The notes: generated from the letters alone by a model not told the origin. DNA of 64,000 nucleotides from Phycisphaerales bacterium (GCA_030149165.1 JASBRY010000005.1:1-64000); one strand, 5' to 3'; shown: positions 39,775 through 49,710, numbered from the stretch's first letter. Numbers and translations are program-made.

Positions 39775-40190
39775 TCCTCGAGCACGCTCTCGATTTGTAA
39801 CCCGTTGGTGATCGTCTTCTGTACTGGACACGCGTTGGCGATCTCCTTGAGCCGCGCACGCTGGGATTCATCCAGATCCCCCTCAAAGCTCAACGAGATC
39901 TCAATCAGCTCCGGCTCACCACGCCCATTTGGACGCGAGTGCTCAAGATCCAAACGCACAGACTGCAGGTCCCACCCCTTCCGCTCCGCATACATCTTCA
40001 CAGTAATCGCTTTGCACGCACCGAGTGATCCGAGCAAGAGCGCGTACGGATCGGGCGCTGAATCCGCGCCGCCCAGCGAGCCGGGCTCGTCGAGATAAAA
40101 AGTATGCCCCCCAGACTGCACCTCTGTCCGATACGGCTCTGTCCCGATCGTCACTGTCGCGGCTTTGTTGACTGTTTGTTGTTCACTCAT
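39771..40190 (-). CDS. OsmC family protein
   Basis: DPYALLLGSLGACKAITVKMYAERKGWDLQSVRLDLEHSR...ANACPVQKTI. Confidence 0.9.
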   Translation of the reverse strand: MSEQQTVNKAATVTIGTEPYRTEVQSGGHTFYLDEPGSLGGADSAPDPYALLLGSLGACKAITVKMYAERKGWDLQSVRLDLEHSRPNGRGEPELIEISLSFEGDLDESQRARLKEIANACPVQKTITNGLQIESVLED

Positions 40191-40885
40191 ACAGAACTGA
40201 ACTCCGGAATGTGCAAATTATTCAATCGCTCAATCAACTCCTGCTCCTCGGCGATGGATTCGCCTCGAACGAGCTTCTCCAGTGCCTCTCCGACCATCTG
40301 CAGATCGATCTGCTGACAGCGGAATCCGCCGGACAGCAGCACCTCGCGCTTACCACGCTCATCGAACTGCACCACACTCATCGATGCCCACACCCGACTC
40401 ACCGGCTTGAGCGTCACTCCCGGATTCACACCATCCCACGATCGAAACTCGCGCACGCTCGGATCCGCGCCGACAGGCCAACGCGAGAACCCGCCTTGCA
40501 CGAAGGTGAAGAACTCCGACCCAACACCCTTCTTGCTCGGACTCGTCAGCGCCATCCCGACGACCCCAGCGATCAACGCCGCGAGGATGACGAGCGCGAT
40601 GATCGGAGAGTTGATGAACAAGATCGCGATCAAGTTCCCATACAAGAACGCGACGATCGCGATCACGATCCACACCGCGCGTCTCCACGCAGGTCCAGCG
40701 GATTTCTTCGCAACCCCCGCGATCTGCAAGCCGCTTAAACCATGCTCGAACGGCAAGCCACACTCAGGACATGAACCGGGCGCGGGAATCCCTTCAAGCG
40801 AATACCCGCACCCGAGACAATCCTCAGGACGCTCCACGACCCTTGGGAATGGGAGCGGTTCATTCTTCTTTTTCTTCTTTGCCAT
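40187..40885 (-). CDS. Membrane protein with N-terminal zinc ribbon
   Basis: CLGCGYSLEGIPAPGSCPECG plus two TM helices. Confidence 0.6.
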   Translation of the reverse strand: MAKKKKKNEPLPFPRVVERPEDCLGCGYSLEGIPAPGSCPECGLPFEHGLSGLQIAGVAKKSAGPAWRRAVWIVIAIVAFLYGNLIAILFINSPIIALVILAALIAGVVGMALTSPSKKGVGSEFFTFVQGGFSRWPVGADPSVREFRSWDGVNPGVTLKPVSRVWASMSVVQFDERGKREVLLSGGFRCQQIDLQMVGEALEKLVRGESIAEEQELIERLNNLHIPEFSSV

Positions 40886-40899
40886 ATACAGCTACAGCA

Positions 40900-41292
40900 T
40901 CAGCCCGCTGATGGTCCCTGGTACTCCGCATCACCGAATCCCAGGATCGGGATAAAGATGAAGCTGAGCAAGATCATCCCAACGGCAAACGCGATGCTCT
41001 TTCCAAAAGATTTCGCGAGATCGACCATCAGGATGATCCAGAAAATCAGGTTCAGATACGGAATCAGAAGCAGGATCACCCACCACCCAGGACGCCCCGC
41101 GATCTTGCACATGATGTACGAGTTGTAGATCGGGATGATCGCCGCCCAACCAGGCTGACCCGCCTTGGTGAACATTTTCCAGAATCCCGCGATCACAACG
41201 ATGATGATCACGAGATAGATCAATAAGAAAACTCCCAATCCGACGGCGCCCGCAGCGTTGCCGCCGCCTTGTTGTGCAAGTGTCGTGAACAT
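40900..41292 (-). CDS. DUF5684-like small membrane protein
   Basis: FWKMFTKAGQPGWAAIIPIYNSYIMCKIAGRPGWWVILLLIPYLNLIFWIILMVDLAKSFGKS. Confidence 0.75.
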   Translation of the reverse strand: MFTTLAQQGGGNAAGAVGLGVFLLIYLVIIIVVIAGFWKMFTKAGQPGWAAIIPIYNSYIMCKIAGRPGWWVILLLIPYLNLIFWIILMVDLAKSFGKSIAFAVGMILLSFIFIPILGFGDAEYQGPSAG

Positions 41293-41428
41293 CCAGTGTT
41301 CCCCTTTCATCATGACATATCAGCGCACCACACCGGCACACCGATACCACTATAACAAAAGTCAATATCGGCTACGATCCACCCACATTAGCCAGTTTTG
41401 ATCGTACCAAACACAACGACAAACCCAA

Positions 41429-41920
41429 TCAAGCCTCGGAATCGTCCCCAGAGCTTGCTTCAGATTTCCCGTTTCCCTTGCACGCGCCGGACAATCCGCC
41501 GCCCACCATCGCGCCGAGCACCCCGATGATCGGCTCCGCGATATACATCCAAGTCGGCGCCCGCGCCTTCATCATCGCTTCCATGTTCGGCGTATCACCA
41601 GTCCGCACCATGTCCTCGGCAGGGACTTCCTTCTTCATCTGCGCAAAAGCATTCAACGATCCGAGCAACACCACGAGCAGGATCAACGACCCCACAGCGC
41701 CCTTGGTCTTCCCGATCTTCCCGCACACCCAACCCCCAACCACGGCCGCGACAATCGAGGTCGCGCCCCACACAACGAGCCAAGCCGTGGTGACCTCATA
41801 GGTCCCCGCTTCAAACGCCTTGTCCGCGCCCATCGCGAAGTACGCACCAGTGAGCCCACCCATTACCACCACCGCCATCGCGACATATCCGAAAATCACC
41901 GCCAGTATTTTGCGTCCCAT
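41429..41920 (-). CDS. Four-TM membrane protein of unknown function
   Basis: MGRKILAVIFGYVAMAVVVMGGLTGAYFAMG..., Gly-rich TM helices. Confidence 0.6.
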   Translation of the reverse strand: MGRKILAVIFGYVAMAVVVMGGLTGAYFAMGADKAFEAGTYEVTTAWLVVWGATSIVAAVVGGWVCGKIGKTKGAVGSLILLVVLLGSLNAFAQMKKEVPAEDMVRTGDTPNMEAMMKARAPTWMYIAEPIIGVLGAMVGGGLSGACKGNGKSEASSGDDSEA

Positions 41921-41936
41921 GTGGAGTCTCCTGTAG

Positions 41937-43916
41937 TTACTCTTTCTGTAAATGCTTCGGAAGATACTTGTTATGAATATCTTGAAGATATTTGAGAGCT
42001 GCGTCATCTGAGGCTTCGTAATTCAGCCTTTCCTGATAAAAACTCATTCGCGCTTTGCACTGACGAATCACATACGACCATGGAACTGCCCAGACTTGAA
42101 CATCAATGCCGTCGTCTTTCAATACTGAATATTGGCCGTACGGACGACCATCTTGTCCGACTTTGATTTTGGCTGAATCTGTAAGTTCGTTTGAAAGTGC
42201 CCAGAAAACCCAAGATGTCTCAGTACTTCTGAATCGTTCATCGCGAGCAACGGCCAATGCATAATCCTCTACTTTTTGTAAGATAGAAGTAGAAATGCTT
42301 TGTTTTGGCCTTTTAATTTCAACAACAAGATGCTGGACTTTTTCAACGCTTGGCTGTGGAATACGCCTTGAAAGCATCAGATCGACAATGCCCTTGGAGC
42401 CATCCGGCATTTCCACATTATCTTCATAATCTACCTCTCCATCCCTTCCAAGCTTCGCCACATGTTTTTTTAATACTTCATTCAGCGACTGATCTCCCAC
42501 ACTCAAAGAAAATTGTTCGCCAAAGATCCAAGTTTGCTCTTCCAGTATTTTTTGGAGCTGAGCTCGCTCAAGCAATGTTTTTCTCGATTCAGGATCATAA
42601 AGTAAAATTTCAAGCCCTCTTAGGAAATCCAATCTCCTGGTAACAGTCTTCGAGGCTTCTATAATATGTGTTAGTTCTGTATAGCTGAGCAAATCCGCTA
42701 AGTCGCGGGCTTTGTCAGCGGGAAGTTGTAAAACATTTTCTATTATTCGCTGGACATCTCCTGGACTAGATTCGATTGCATGACGCAATAGATGAAGCGA
42801 CAGTTTTTTGGACTTTTGCTCTGATTGATCAAAACTAGGAAGATAGTCATGGATGTTCTTTGCAACTACATCAAAGACTTGCCTTTCAACCGCTTCAACC
42901 GGGTCGGCCGGTACATCATCGAAGGGATAAACCTCTTCTGTCTTCCAAGATTCAATGAGATCGCTTGCAAGCTCTGCTCTCCTTGAAAGAAAATGATTGC
43001 GCAATAAATCCTTGGCGTTTTCCAGCAGTTTCGTATACTCTGGATGCCCATCACCAAATGCCAATGCTGCATTGTCTTCAAGATAACGGATATAGGATGA
43101 TTTAATGTAGGCTGTGAATACAAACTCAGGCGCATGGATCCCAGGGCTCACTTGATCAAGCGTGAATCCAGCCTCATCGCACAAGTAAAGCTTCCGTTCA
43201 ACAGGTGTGTTCCATTCCACAATCTCAATTTTAACTTCATGAAGCTCACCACTTTCCAGAGTCACACTTGGAAGATCGAAACTGTCAGATCTTTCTTCGA
43301 GAGCTGATGGATTAACCCACTTCTTATCAAATTTGATCTTGACACTTGGATACTGCCTGAGGCTTGGAGCAAATCTTAAAGCTAGATCTAATGAAATTTG
43401 TTCTGCATCATCAAAAGACGGGATCTCTTTTGATATTGATGAAATTGTGACTGTTGTACCTGTCTGATTAGCATCCACAGGCTCAGGATCTGACACATCA
43501 AAATTTGTAATGTCATCAAGATGGGCTTGAACATGTATTTTTTCGTACTTTGAACCATTCAGATAAACACTGGTCCATTCCACTTTCTTACCAAGAGCAA
43601 ATGCTCTATATCTCCCTTGCCCTTCCTTTCCATGAAGAATTCGCTGCTTGGTCTTAGATCTTTGTTTTTCTTTTTTCCAAGATCCGCCAAACTTACTAAA
43701 TACCTCTATCGCATCATCATGAGAAATACCGTGTCCATCATCCTTCACCTCAATCCGGTCTAACCCATCCAGTGCATTCCTGAATGTTCTGATCCAAATG
43801 TTCTCAGCATCGGCATCAAAGGAATTCCACACTAACTCAGAAAGCGCAATGACCGCCCGTGCATTCGCTAATGCCTTAATTTTTTCTGGCTGGATCTCGA
43901 CCCGAAATTTAGTCAT
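41937..43916 (-). CDS. GHKL/HSP90-like ATPase fused to PD-(D/E)XK (Shedu/DUF4263-like) nuclease; candidate single-gene defence protein
   Basis: N-box ALSELVWNSFDADAENIW; G1 VKDDGHGISHDDA; G2 HGKEGQGRYRAFALG; C-terminal EEQTWIFGEQFSLS ... EVDYEDNVEMPDGSKGIVDLMLSRR...HLVVEIKRPKQ; AT-richer than neighbours. Confidence 0.8.
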   Translation of the reverse strand: MTKFRVEIQPEKIKALANARAVIALSELVWNSFDADAENIWIRTFRNALDGLDRIEVKDDGHGISHDDAIEVFSKFGGSWKKEKQRSKTKQRILHGKEGQGRYRAFALGKKVEWTSVYLNGSKYEKIHVQAHLDDITNFDVSDPEPVDANQTGTTVTISSISKEIPSFDDAEQISLDLALRFAPSLRQYPSVKIKFDKKWVNPSALEERSDSFDLPSVTLESGELHEVKIEIVEWNTPVERKLYLCDEAGFTLDQVSPGIHAPEFVFTAYIKSSYIRYLEDNAALAFGDGHPEYTKLLENAKDLLRNHFLSRRAELASDLIESWKTEEVYPFDDVPADPVEAVERQVFDVVAKNIHDYLPSFDQSEQKSKKLSLHLLRHAIESSPGDVQRIIENVLQLPADKARDLADLLSYTELTHIIEASKTVTRRLDFLRGLEILLYDPESRKTLLERAQLQKILEEQTWIFGEQFSLSVGDQSLNEVLKKHVAKLGRDGEVDYEDNVEMPDGSKGIVDLMLSRRIPQPSVEKVQHLVVEIKRPKQSISTSILQKVEDYALAVARDERFRSTETSWVFWALSNELTDSAKIKVGQDGRPYGQYSVLKDDGIDVQVWAVPWSYVIRQCKARMSFYQERLNYEASDDAALKYLQDIHNKYLPKHLQKE

Positions 43917-43950
43917 CGTTGACTTATTGTACGGAATATGTTCGCATGAC

Positions 43951-43980
43951 ACAATAGCCACACGCAGAATTATGTATCAA
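43951..43980 (-). promoter_or_regulatory. Putative sigma70-type promoter for the GHKL-nuclease gene
   Basis: On the minus strand TTGATA-N18-TATTGT, with the -35 overlapping the thiC stop codon. Confidence 0.35.
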
Positions 43981-45995
43981 ATAAGCCGATCTTCACTCGA
44001 AATGCCATGCGCCGGAGCCGTGTTGAGTTGGACCAGGACCTCCCCCTGCCGCTCGATCGCTTCGTCCGCATCGACATAATCCGAGTGACACGCGGCCTTC
44101 TCGCCATCGGCGCCCACGGCTTTCTTCGTCTTGCTCGCGAGCTTGTGGATCTCCTCCGGAGGGAGGTACCCACGCTGCTCAAGAATCTGCTGCTGCTCAG
44201 CAGTCAGCGCCGCGGATTTGACGGGCTTCCCGCGCTCGAAACCTTCCGCTTTCCCTGATTGGAACTCCTGGATCTCCTTGCTGATCCGCACGCTGCACCA
44301 GTCGTGTCCACACATGGCACAGAAGTCAGTATCGACATCCATGTCCTCGTCGTGGTACGCGCGAGCCGTGTCCTCGTCGAACGCGAGCTCAAAGTGCTTG
44401 TTCCAGTTGAGCGCCGCGCGTGCTTTGGTCAGCTCATCATCCCAGTCGCGCGTCCCCGGAATCCCCAGCGCCACATCCGCGGCATGAGCCGCGATCTTAT
44501 ACGCAATACACCCCTCCTTCACATCACCCTTCTTCGGAAGACCGAGGTGCTCCTTCGGAGTCACATAGCACAGCATCGAAGCGCCGTGGTACGCGATGCT
44601 CGTCGCACCGATGCAGGAAGTAATGTGGTCGTATCCAGGGAACACATCCGTCACCAGTGGTCCCAGCACATAGAACGGCGCCCCATGACAGAGTCTTCTC
44701 TGCAGCTTCGCGTTGTACTCGATCTGATCAAACGGCACATGCCCCGGCCCCTCAACCATCACCTGCACGCCGCGCCGCCACGCACGCTCGGTGAGTTCGC
44801 CAATCACCGCAAGCTCACCAAGCTGCGCCAGATCCGTCGCGTCCGCGAGCCCGCCAGGACGCAAGCCGTCGCCGATCGAGAAGCTCACATCGTGCTCACG
44901 CATGAGATCACAGATCTGATCCCACATCGTGTACATGATGTTCTCTTTATTATGCACGAGCATCCACTTCGCGAGCAGCGACCCACCACGCGACACGATC
45001 CCGATCGCACGCTTCTTGACAAACTTCAGGTGCTCGCGCTTCACGCCAGCATGAATAGTAAAGTAGTCCACGCCTTGCTTCGCTTGGTGATGCAGCGTTT
45101 CCATGATGAGCGTTTCATCGAGGTCCTCGATCTTCTTCCCGATGATCATCGAGTAGATCGGCACCGTCCCGATCGGAACCGTCGAGTGCTCAATGATCGC
45201 CGCACGGCACGCATCGAGATCACCCCCTGTAGACAAGTCCATCACCGTGTCCGCACCCCACTTCTCCGCCCACTGCAGCTTCTCGACTTCTTCTTCCGTC
45301 CCCGACGAGATTGGCGATGCGCCCATGTTCGCGTTGACCTTCGTCTTGCTCGCTCGGCCGATCGCCATCGGATCGAGGTTCTTCGCGAGATGCGCGCGAT
45401 TCGCCGGGATGATCAACCGCCCCGCCGCGATCTCGTCGCGCACCTGCATCGCCGACAAGTGCGGCTCGCGCTGAGCAACCCGCTCCATCTCGGGAGTGAT
45501 GATCCCCAACCGCGCCGACTCAAGCTGCGTGATCGGCGTGAACCCCTCCGGAGTCACCACGCGCCGAGTCACTCCCAGAGCATCGGTAAAGGTGTGCACA
45601 TGATCGGGAGTCTCGTCGTTCGCATCGCACGCGCTGTCAACAGTCTCGACCGACCATCCATCCGGAAGGAAGTCCCACGCGGTTTTCTTCGACGGCGCCG
45701 GCATCCCCGGCGTATCAGGAGACGAGAACGAGTACGCCCCGCCAATGTCCGCCTTGTGCGCAAACGATCCCGGAGTTGGCACCTCCGCATCACTCCCAGG
45801 ATTGAACGCGCCATGCACAGGCAGCATGAACTCCGACCCATCAATCGCCGGCGCCCCCTGCACCGTACGGAACGCGCTGCGCATATCCGCCGCGGACTTG
45901 TACTTGCTCGTCAGCGCCGCCGCCTTTCCCGCAGGGGAGGTGATCGAAAGGTGCTCAGGGTTGGTCTTGGGATAGGTCGTCATGGAGAGCTCCAC
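43977..45995 (-). CDS. thiC: Phosphomethylpyrimidine synthase
   Basis: GASPISSGTEEEVEKLQWAEKWGADTVMDLSTGGD, SIGDGLRPGGLADATDLAQ, CAMCGHDWCSVRISKEI. Confidence 0.96.
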   Translation of the reverse strand: MELSMTTYPKTNPEHLSITSPAGKAAALTSKYKSAADMRSAFRTVQGAPAIDGSEFMLPVHGAFNPGSDAEVPTPGSFAHKADIGGAYSFSSPDTPGMPAPSKKTAWDFLPDGWSVETVDSACDANDETPDHVHTFTDALGVTRRVVTPEGFTPITQLESARLGIITPEMERVAQREPHLSAMQVRDEIAAGRLIIPANRAHLAKNLDPMAIGRASKTKVNANMGASPISSGTEEEVEKLQWAEKWGADTVMDLSTGGDLDACRAAIIEHSTVPIGTVPIYSMIIGKKIEDLDETLIMETLHHQAKQGVDYFTIHAGVKREHLKFVKKRAIGIVSRGGSLLAKWMLVHNKENIMYTMWDQICDLMREHDVSFSIGDGLRPGGLADATDLAQLGELAVIGELTERAWRRGVQVMVEGPGHVPFDQIEYNAKLQRRLCHGAPFYVLGPLVTDVFPGYDHITSCIGATSIAYHGASMLCYVTPKEHLGLPKKGDVKEGCIAYKIAAHAADVALGIPGTRDWDDELTKARAALNWNKHFELAFDEDTARAYHDEDMDVDTDFCAMCGHDWCSVRISKEIQEFQSGKAEGFERGKPVKSAALTAEQQQILEQRGYLPPEEIHKLASKTKKAVGADGEKAACHSDYVDADEAIERQGEVLVQLNTAPAHGISSEDRLI

Positions 45996-46040
45996 AGTTC
46001 AGTGCACCGGGAGCATGCGCGACAGTCCATACACAAACGA

Positions 46041-46126
46041 CCATCTGCATTCCCTCCGCCGGTGCGAGCCGGATCAGGTTCAACGGGTCCATCTCAGCGA
46101 GCTACCAAGCTCGCGCCCCGTGCAGT
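46041..46126 (-). ncRNA. TPP (THI-box) riboswitch upstream of thiC
   Basis: Reverse complement reads ...GGGGCGC...CTGAGATGGACCCGTTGAACCTGATCCGGCTCGCACCGGCGGAGGGAATGCAGATGG, the THI-box core. Confidence 0.95.
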
Positions 46127-46154
46127 CAGTCATTGTAGCAAGTTCTCGATGAGC

Positions 46155-46952
46155 TTATTGACCCAGCGATTCAATCCAATGGCGGATCACATCAATCTCC
46201 GCCTGCGTCAACGGCTCCCCATCCCCCTCCGGAGGCATGATGTCCGGATCATCATGAGGCAGCTCGATCCGATACACCAACTCGCTTTCGTCTGGACTCC
46301 CCCGCCGCACCGTCTGCACACGATCATCAAGCACATACACGAGCGTGTCCAATCGGATGTCGTCCTCCGCCTCGTCCGGACCATGACACTCCACGCATGA
46401 TCGTTCCATGATCGGGAGCACGGAGAGCTCGAACATCTCCACAGACGCTCGGCTGATCCCCATCGCCTCCGCTTCAAGCACCAGCGGGTCTTCCTTGATC
46501 CCAAATAGTTCTTTCAATGGCTTGGTCAGGAACCCCTCGCCGTGCGTCAGGTTCCCGCCAAAGTGTCCAGTCGCGCCGATCGACGCCGCGGACACACACA
46601 GCAGCATCAGATACCCCACCCCGCTCTTGTGCTCGTTCCTCATCACCGACACGAGCATGAACCAGGTAATGAACATCAACACACCGCTGACGATCCCCAG
46701 TATGCGATGCAGATCGACGCGCGTCCCGCCGTCGAATCCAAGCACCAGTCCCGTGATCACCGAAACAATCGTCCCGAGCATCGCGAGCACGAACATCAGT
46801 GTCCCAGCACTGCTCGGACGATACCGCGCCCCCTTCCCCTTCATCACCCACGCGCGCCACAACTCCACCAACGCCGCTGATAAAGCGAGCGCGATCGGGA
46901 AGTGCAAGAGCACGAGGTGCGTGCGTCCGAAGAACTCAATCAGGTGTTGCAT
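46155..46952 (-). CDS. DUF2231-like membrane protein with C-terminal planctomycete cytochrome-c-type domain
   Basis: Four or more TMs (LVLLHFPIALALSAALVELW...) then SCVECHGPDEAEDDIRLDTL. Confidence 0.75.
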   Translation of the reverse strand: MQHLIEFFGRTHLVLLHFPIALALSAALVELWRAWVMKGKGARYRPSSAGTLMFVLAMLGTIVSVITGLVLGFDGGTRVDLHRILGIVSGVLMFITWFMLVSVMRNEHKSGVGYLMLLCVSAASIGATGHFGGNLTHGEGFLTKPLKELFGIKEDPLVLEAEAMGISRASVEMFELSVLPIMERSCVECHGPDEAEDDIRLDTLVYVLDDRVQTVRRGSPDESELVYRIELPHDDPDIMPPEGDGEPLTQAEIDVIRHWIESLGQ

Positions 46953-46976
46953 TCGATCCCTCGATTGGAGGATAGA

Positions 46977-47453
46977 TCAATCTTCTTTGAACGCGTCGTG
47001 TCCAGCGTTGCGTTCTTTGCGGAGTTTGCCGTAGTAGTTGACCGCACGCTCGTCCTTCCCAGCAAGGAGCGCGGAAACCAACGCGTTGGACGCATCGACA
47101 CTATCAGCGAGACTCATCCGGACCTTGTTGGTGAACTTCTCTTTCTCACCTTCGTATTTGTCCGCTGATCGCGTGGGAACCTCGACCTGATCAGCAACCA
47201 CAATACACTGCGCCAAGAGGATCGTCACCTGGTTCGCAAGGAACGCGGCTTCCTCGCGCGCTCCCGGAGCAGTCAAGTCTTCCATATGCGAACGCATCGA
47301 TTTGAGATGCTTGCCCGCTTGTTCCATCTGATCGTGAAACTCGTTCGCTGCAGTTGATCCCCAACTTCCAGTTGCTCCACTCGCAAGAGCGATCGAAGGA
47401 ATCGAGATCGCGCCCGCGGCTAAAAACGCTCTGCGTTGCATGCTTGGGTTCAT
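46977..47453 (-). CDS. Exported hypothetical protein
   Basis: MNPSMQRRAFLAAGAISIPSIALASGATG signal; helical body. Confidence 0.55.
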   Translation of the reverse strand: MNPSMQRRAFLAAGAISIPSIALASGATGSWGSTAANEFHDQMEQAGKHLKSMRSHMEDLTAPGAREEAAFLANQVTILLAQCIVVADQVEVPTRSADKYEGEKEKFTNKVRMSLADSVDASNALVSALLAGKDERAVNYYGKLRKERNAGHDAFKED

Positions 47454-47583
47454 GACTATATCCGTTCTGCACAATCCGTGCGTTGTTGTTTCCCAAGAGT
47501 ATTCACACCATACCCCTGATCTTGATGCGAGCTAGACGAAACAGCAAGCCTGTTATTGCATCACCTCACTCCTACCAATGTAC

Positions 47584-47614
47584 ACAAAAAAAGCCGTCGA
47601 GAACACTCGACGGC
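47584..47614 (-). terminator. Rho-independent terminator on minus strand
   Basis: GCCGTCGAG-tgtt-CTCGACGGC followed by TTTTTTT on the minus strand. Confidence 0.85.
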
Positions 47615-47649
47615 TCTTGAGAGCTCAAACTATCAGTTCAAACAACAGA

Positions 47650-48276
47650 TTACGAGCGGCGGCGGCGTGAAGCGACCAAGCCACCCATTGCGAACAACGC
47701 TGCGGAACCAGGAGCTGGAACCACTTCGAAGAACGCGTTATCAAAGTGAGGCGCGCCCCCACCAGGACCGTCAGCGAAGTTACCTGTGATCAGAACGAGA
47801 CGAGCAGTCGCTGTCCCAGCAGGTGCGAAACCAGTGATGGTCTTCTGAACCCACTCGTCAACAGGTGCATCCGCGCCAGTGAAGGTGCCATTGCTGATGA
47901 AGCTGATCTGATTTCCGCCTGCATCGAGCCATTCGATGTTCACTGCTGCAACTTGACCAGCGCCCATGAGATCGCTGCTGTCATTGAGCATGAAGACTCC
48001 GCCGTTCCATTCCTGACCTTCGCTCGCTGCGAAATCCTGGAAGACGCCACCGAAACCGAACATCTTGAGTGCTTGACTCCCGTCGAGAACACCTGTGTTC
48101 AAGCCCGAACCATCAACCGTGAACACACTGTCAAATGGAGTCCATCCTGCTGCACCGTAGGTGTCAGGATTGCCCATGAGGTCTGTGTCTTCGAAACCTG
48201 CGTTTGCCAGAACATTCGCTTGAGCTGAAGCGCCAAGCATTGCCGTAGCACAAAGTGCTGCCATTCTCATTTTCAT
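47650..48276 (-). CDS. PEP-CTERM-type secreted protein
   Basis: Signal peptide; NAGFEDTDL...; C-terminus VPAPGSAALFAMGGLVASRRRRS. Confidence 0.82.
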   Translation of the reverse strand: MKMRMAALCATAMLGASAQANVLANAGFEDTDLMGNPDTYGAAGWTPFDSVFTVDGSGLNTGVLDGSQALKMFGFGGVFQDFAASEGQEWNGGVFMLNDSSDLMGAGQVAAVNIEWLDAGGNQISFISNGTFTGADAPVDEWVQKTITGFAPAGTATARLVLITGNFADGPGGGAPHFDNAFFEVVPAPGSAALFAMGGLVASRRRRS

Positions 48277-48493
48277 TTGTTCTCTCCTTGACTCTGTAGA
48301 ACGAAATACGAAACCCGACTCTCTCGTTCAGGATCCGACTCTCGTGTAATGTAACTGTTACTATGACCGATTCTCACCACGGAATCAACCCCCATTTTCC
48401 CAGAAACCAGATATTTTTCACCAATTCAAGACCTGTACACACCCCATAATGTTGTCAATTCGGGCTTTTTCAGGTCCCCGGGCATGATGCTCC

Positions 48494-48985
48494 TCAAACC
48501 TGATCGCCCATCAGCATCCATTCCATCACACTGGACATCGGTAACTGTTCCACCCCCAACTGCCTCAACATATTCAGACATTGAGCACGATGATGCATCG
48601 AGTGCGTCATCACATGTGCCAGAATCCCGCCTCTCGTGAAGGTGTACACCTGCCCGTTCCGCTCTGGAGTGAGCACATCATCGAACGATCCCTGCAGCGC
48701 CGCCGCCTCGAAATCCCCAGTCACCTCATCCTGCAGTTTGACAACACCATCCACATCGAGATGCAGCCCCTCCAACCTCGGACGCTGCTCCGACGCATTG
48801 AGCACATCCGTCCAACCACGCATCGCACCAAGATTGTGCACGAGGTTGTCGTGCAACGATCCGCACCCCATTTCAAACTTCTGATGGAACTGCTCCTCGC
48901 TCAACTCACGGCATGCCTCATACAACTGAGCGTTCGCCCAACGATCATGCGCGATCATCACCGCATGCGGCTGACTCACTTTCAT
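48494..48985 (-). CDS. DinB family protein
   Basis: HDRWANAQLYEACRELSEEQFHQKFEMGCGSLHDNLVHNLGAMRGWTDVL...GGILAHVMTHSMHHRAQCLNMLRQLG. Confidence 0.85.
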   Translation of the reverse strand: MKVSQPHAVMIAHDRWANAQLYEACRELSEEQFHQKFEMGCGSLHDNLVHNLGAMRGWTDVLNASEQRPRLEGLHLDVDGVVKLQDEVTGDFEAAALQGSFDDVLTPERNGQVYTFTRGGILAHVMTHSMHHRAQCLNMLRQLGVEQLPMSSVMEWMLMGDQV

Positions 48986-49017
48986 TGCTCTCTCCTCGGA
49001 TTGCAGAATCGGGATCT

Positions 49018-49617
49018 CTATGACACACGGAACTGATCGATCATCGAGCGCACAGTGCCCTTCGCTTCCGCTTCAGGAACCGGTGAACCATTGTAACTCG
49101 CGAGCCCTGATTTGGTGATGATCAACTGCCATGCCGCCTGGTTAAGGTCGAGGTTGTGCTTGAGCTCACCGGCGCGTTTGATCCGCTCGAGCGCATCGTG
49201 AAACGCGCCGTGGAAACGCTCGCGCGCCTGCTCAACGCGTTTGCGTGCTTCCTCATCCACCGATGCAAGCGAGATCGCCGCGCGATGCATCATGCAGCAG
49301 GGAGAACACTCCCCTGAATGCTGAAACTCGATCATCGCGCCGAACAAGCCCTCAAGCTCATCGAGCGACTGGATCGTGTTGATCCGCTCGACCATCGCTC
49401 CGACCACATTCTGCGAGTACGCATCGAGCGCTTTGAGATACAACTCGTGCTTGTCGCCAAAGGTGTCGTAGAGCGAGAACCGATTGATCCCCATCGCCGC
49501 GGTGAGATCTGAGATACTCGCCGCATCGTACCCCTTCTCCCAAAAAACACCCATCGCCTTCGCGAGGACGGTATCGGGATCAAAGGACTTCGGACGAGGC
49601 ATCTCAACAATCTCCAT
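49018..49617 (-). CDS. TetR family transcriptional regulator
   Basis: FDPDTVLAKAMGVFWEKGYDAASISDLTAAMGINRFSLYDTFGDKHELYLKALDAY. Confidence 0.9.
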   Translation of the reverse strand: MEIVEMPRPKSFDPDTVLAKAMGVFWEKGYDAASISDLTAAMGINRFSLYDTFGDKHELYLKALDAYSQNVVGAMVERINTIQSLDELEGLFGAMIEFQHSGECSPCCMMHRAAISLASVDEEARKRVEQARERFHGAFHDALERIKRAGELKHNLDLNQAAWQLIITKSGLASYNGSPVPEAEAKGTVRSMIDQFRVS

Positions 49618-49710
49618 CGCCGGACATCGGCGGCTTGATTCTAGTGCACAACACAGCAGAGTTCACTTTTATTCTGTATTTGTCGTGTTGCACGCGATTC
49701 AAATCGCTGA

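Noticed and set aside
44259-46400. 713-aa plus-strand ORF
   Set aside because: Antisense to thiC and the TPP riboswitch; Arg/His-rich artefact of high GC
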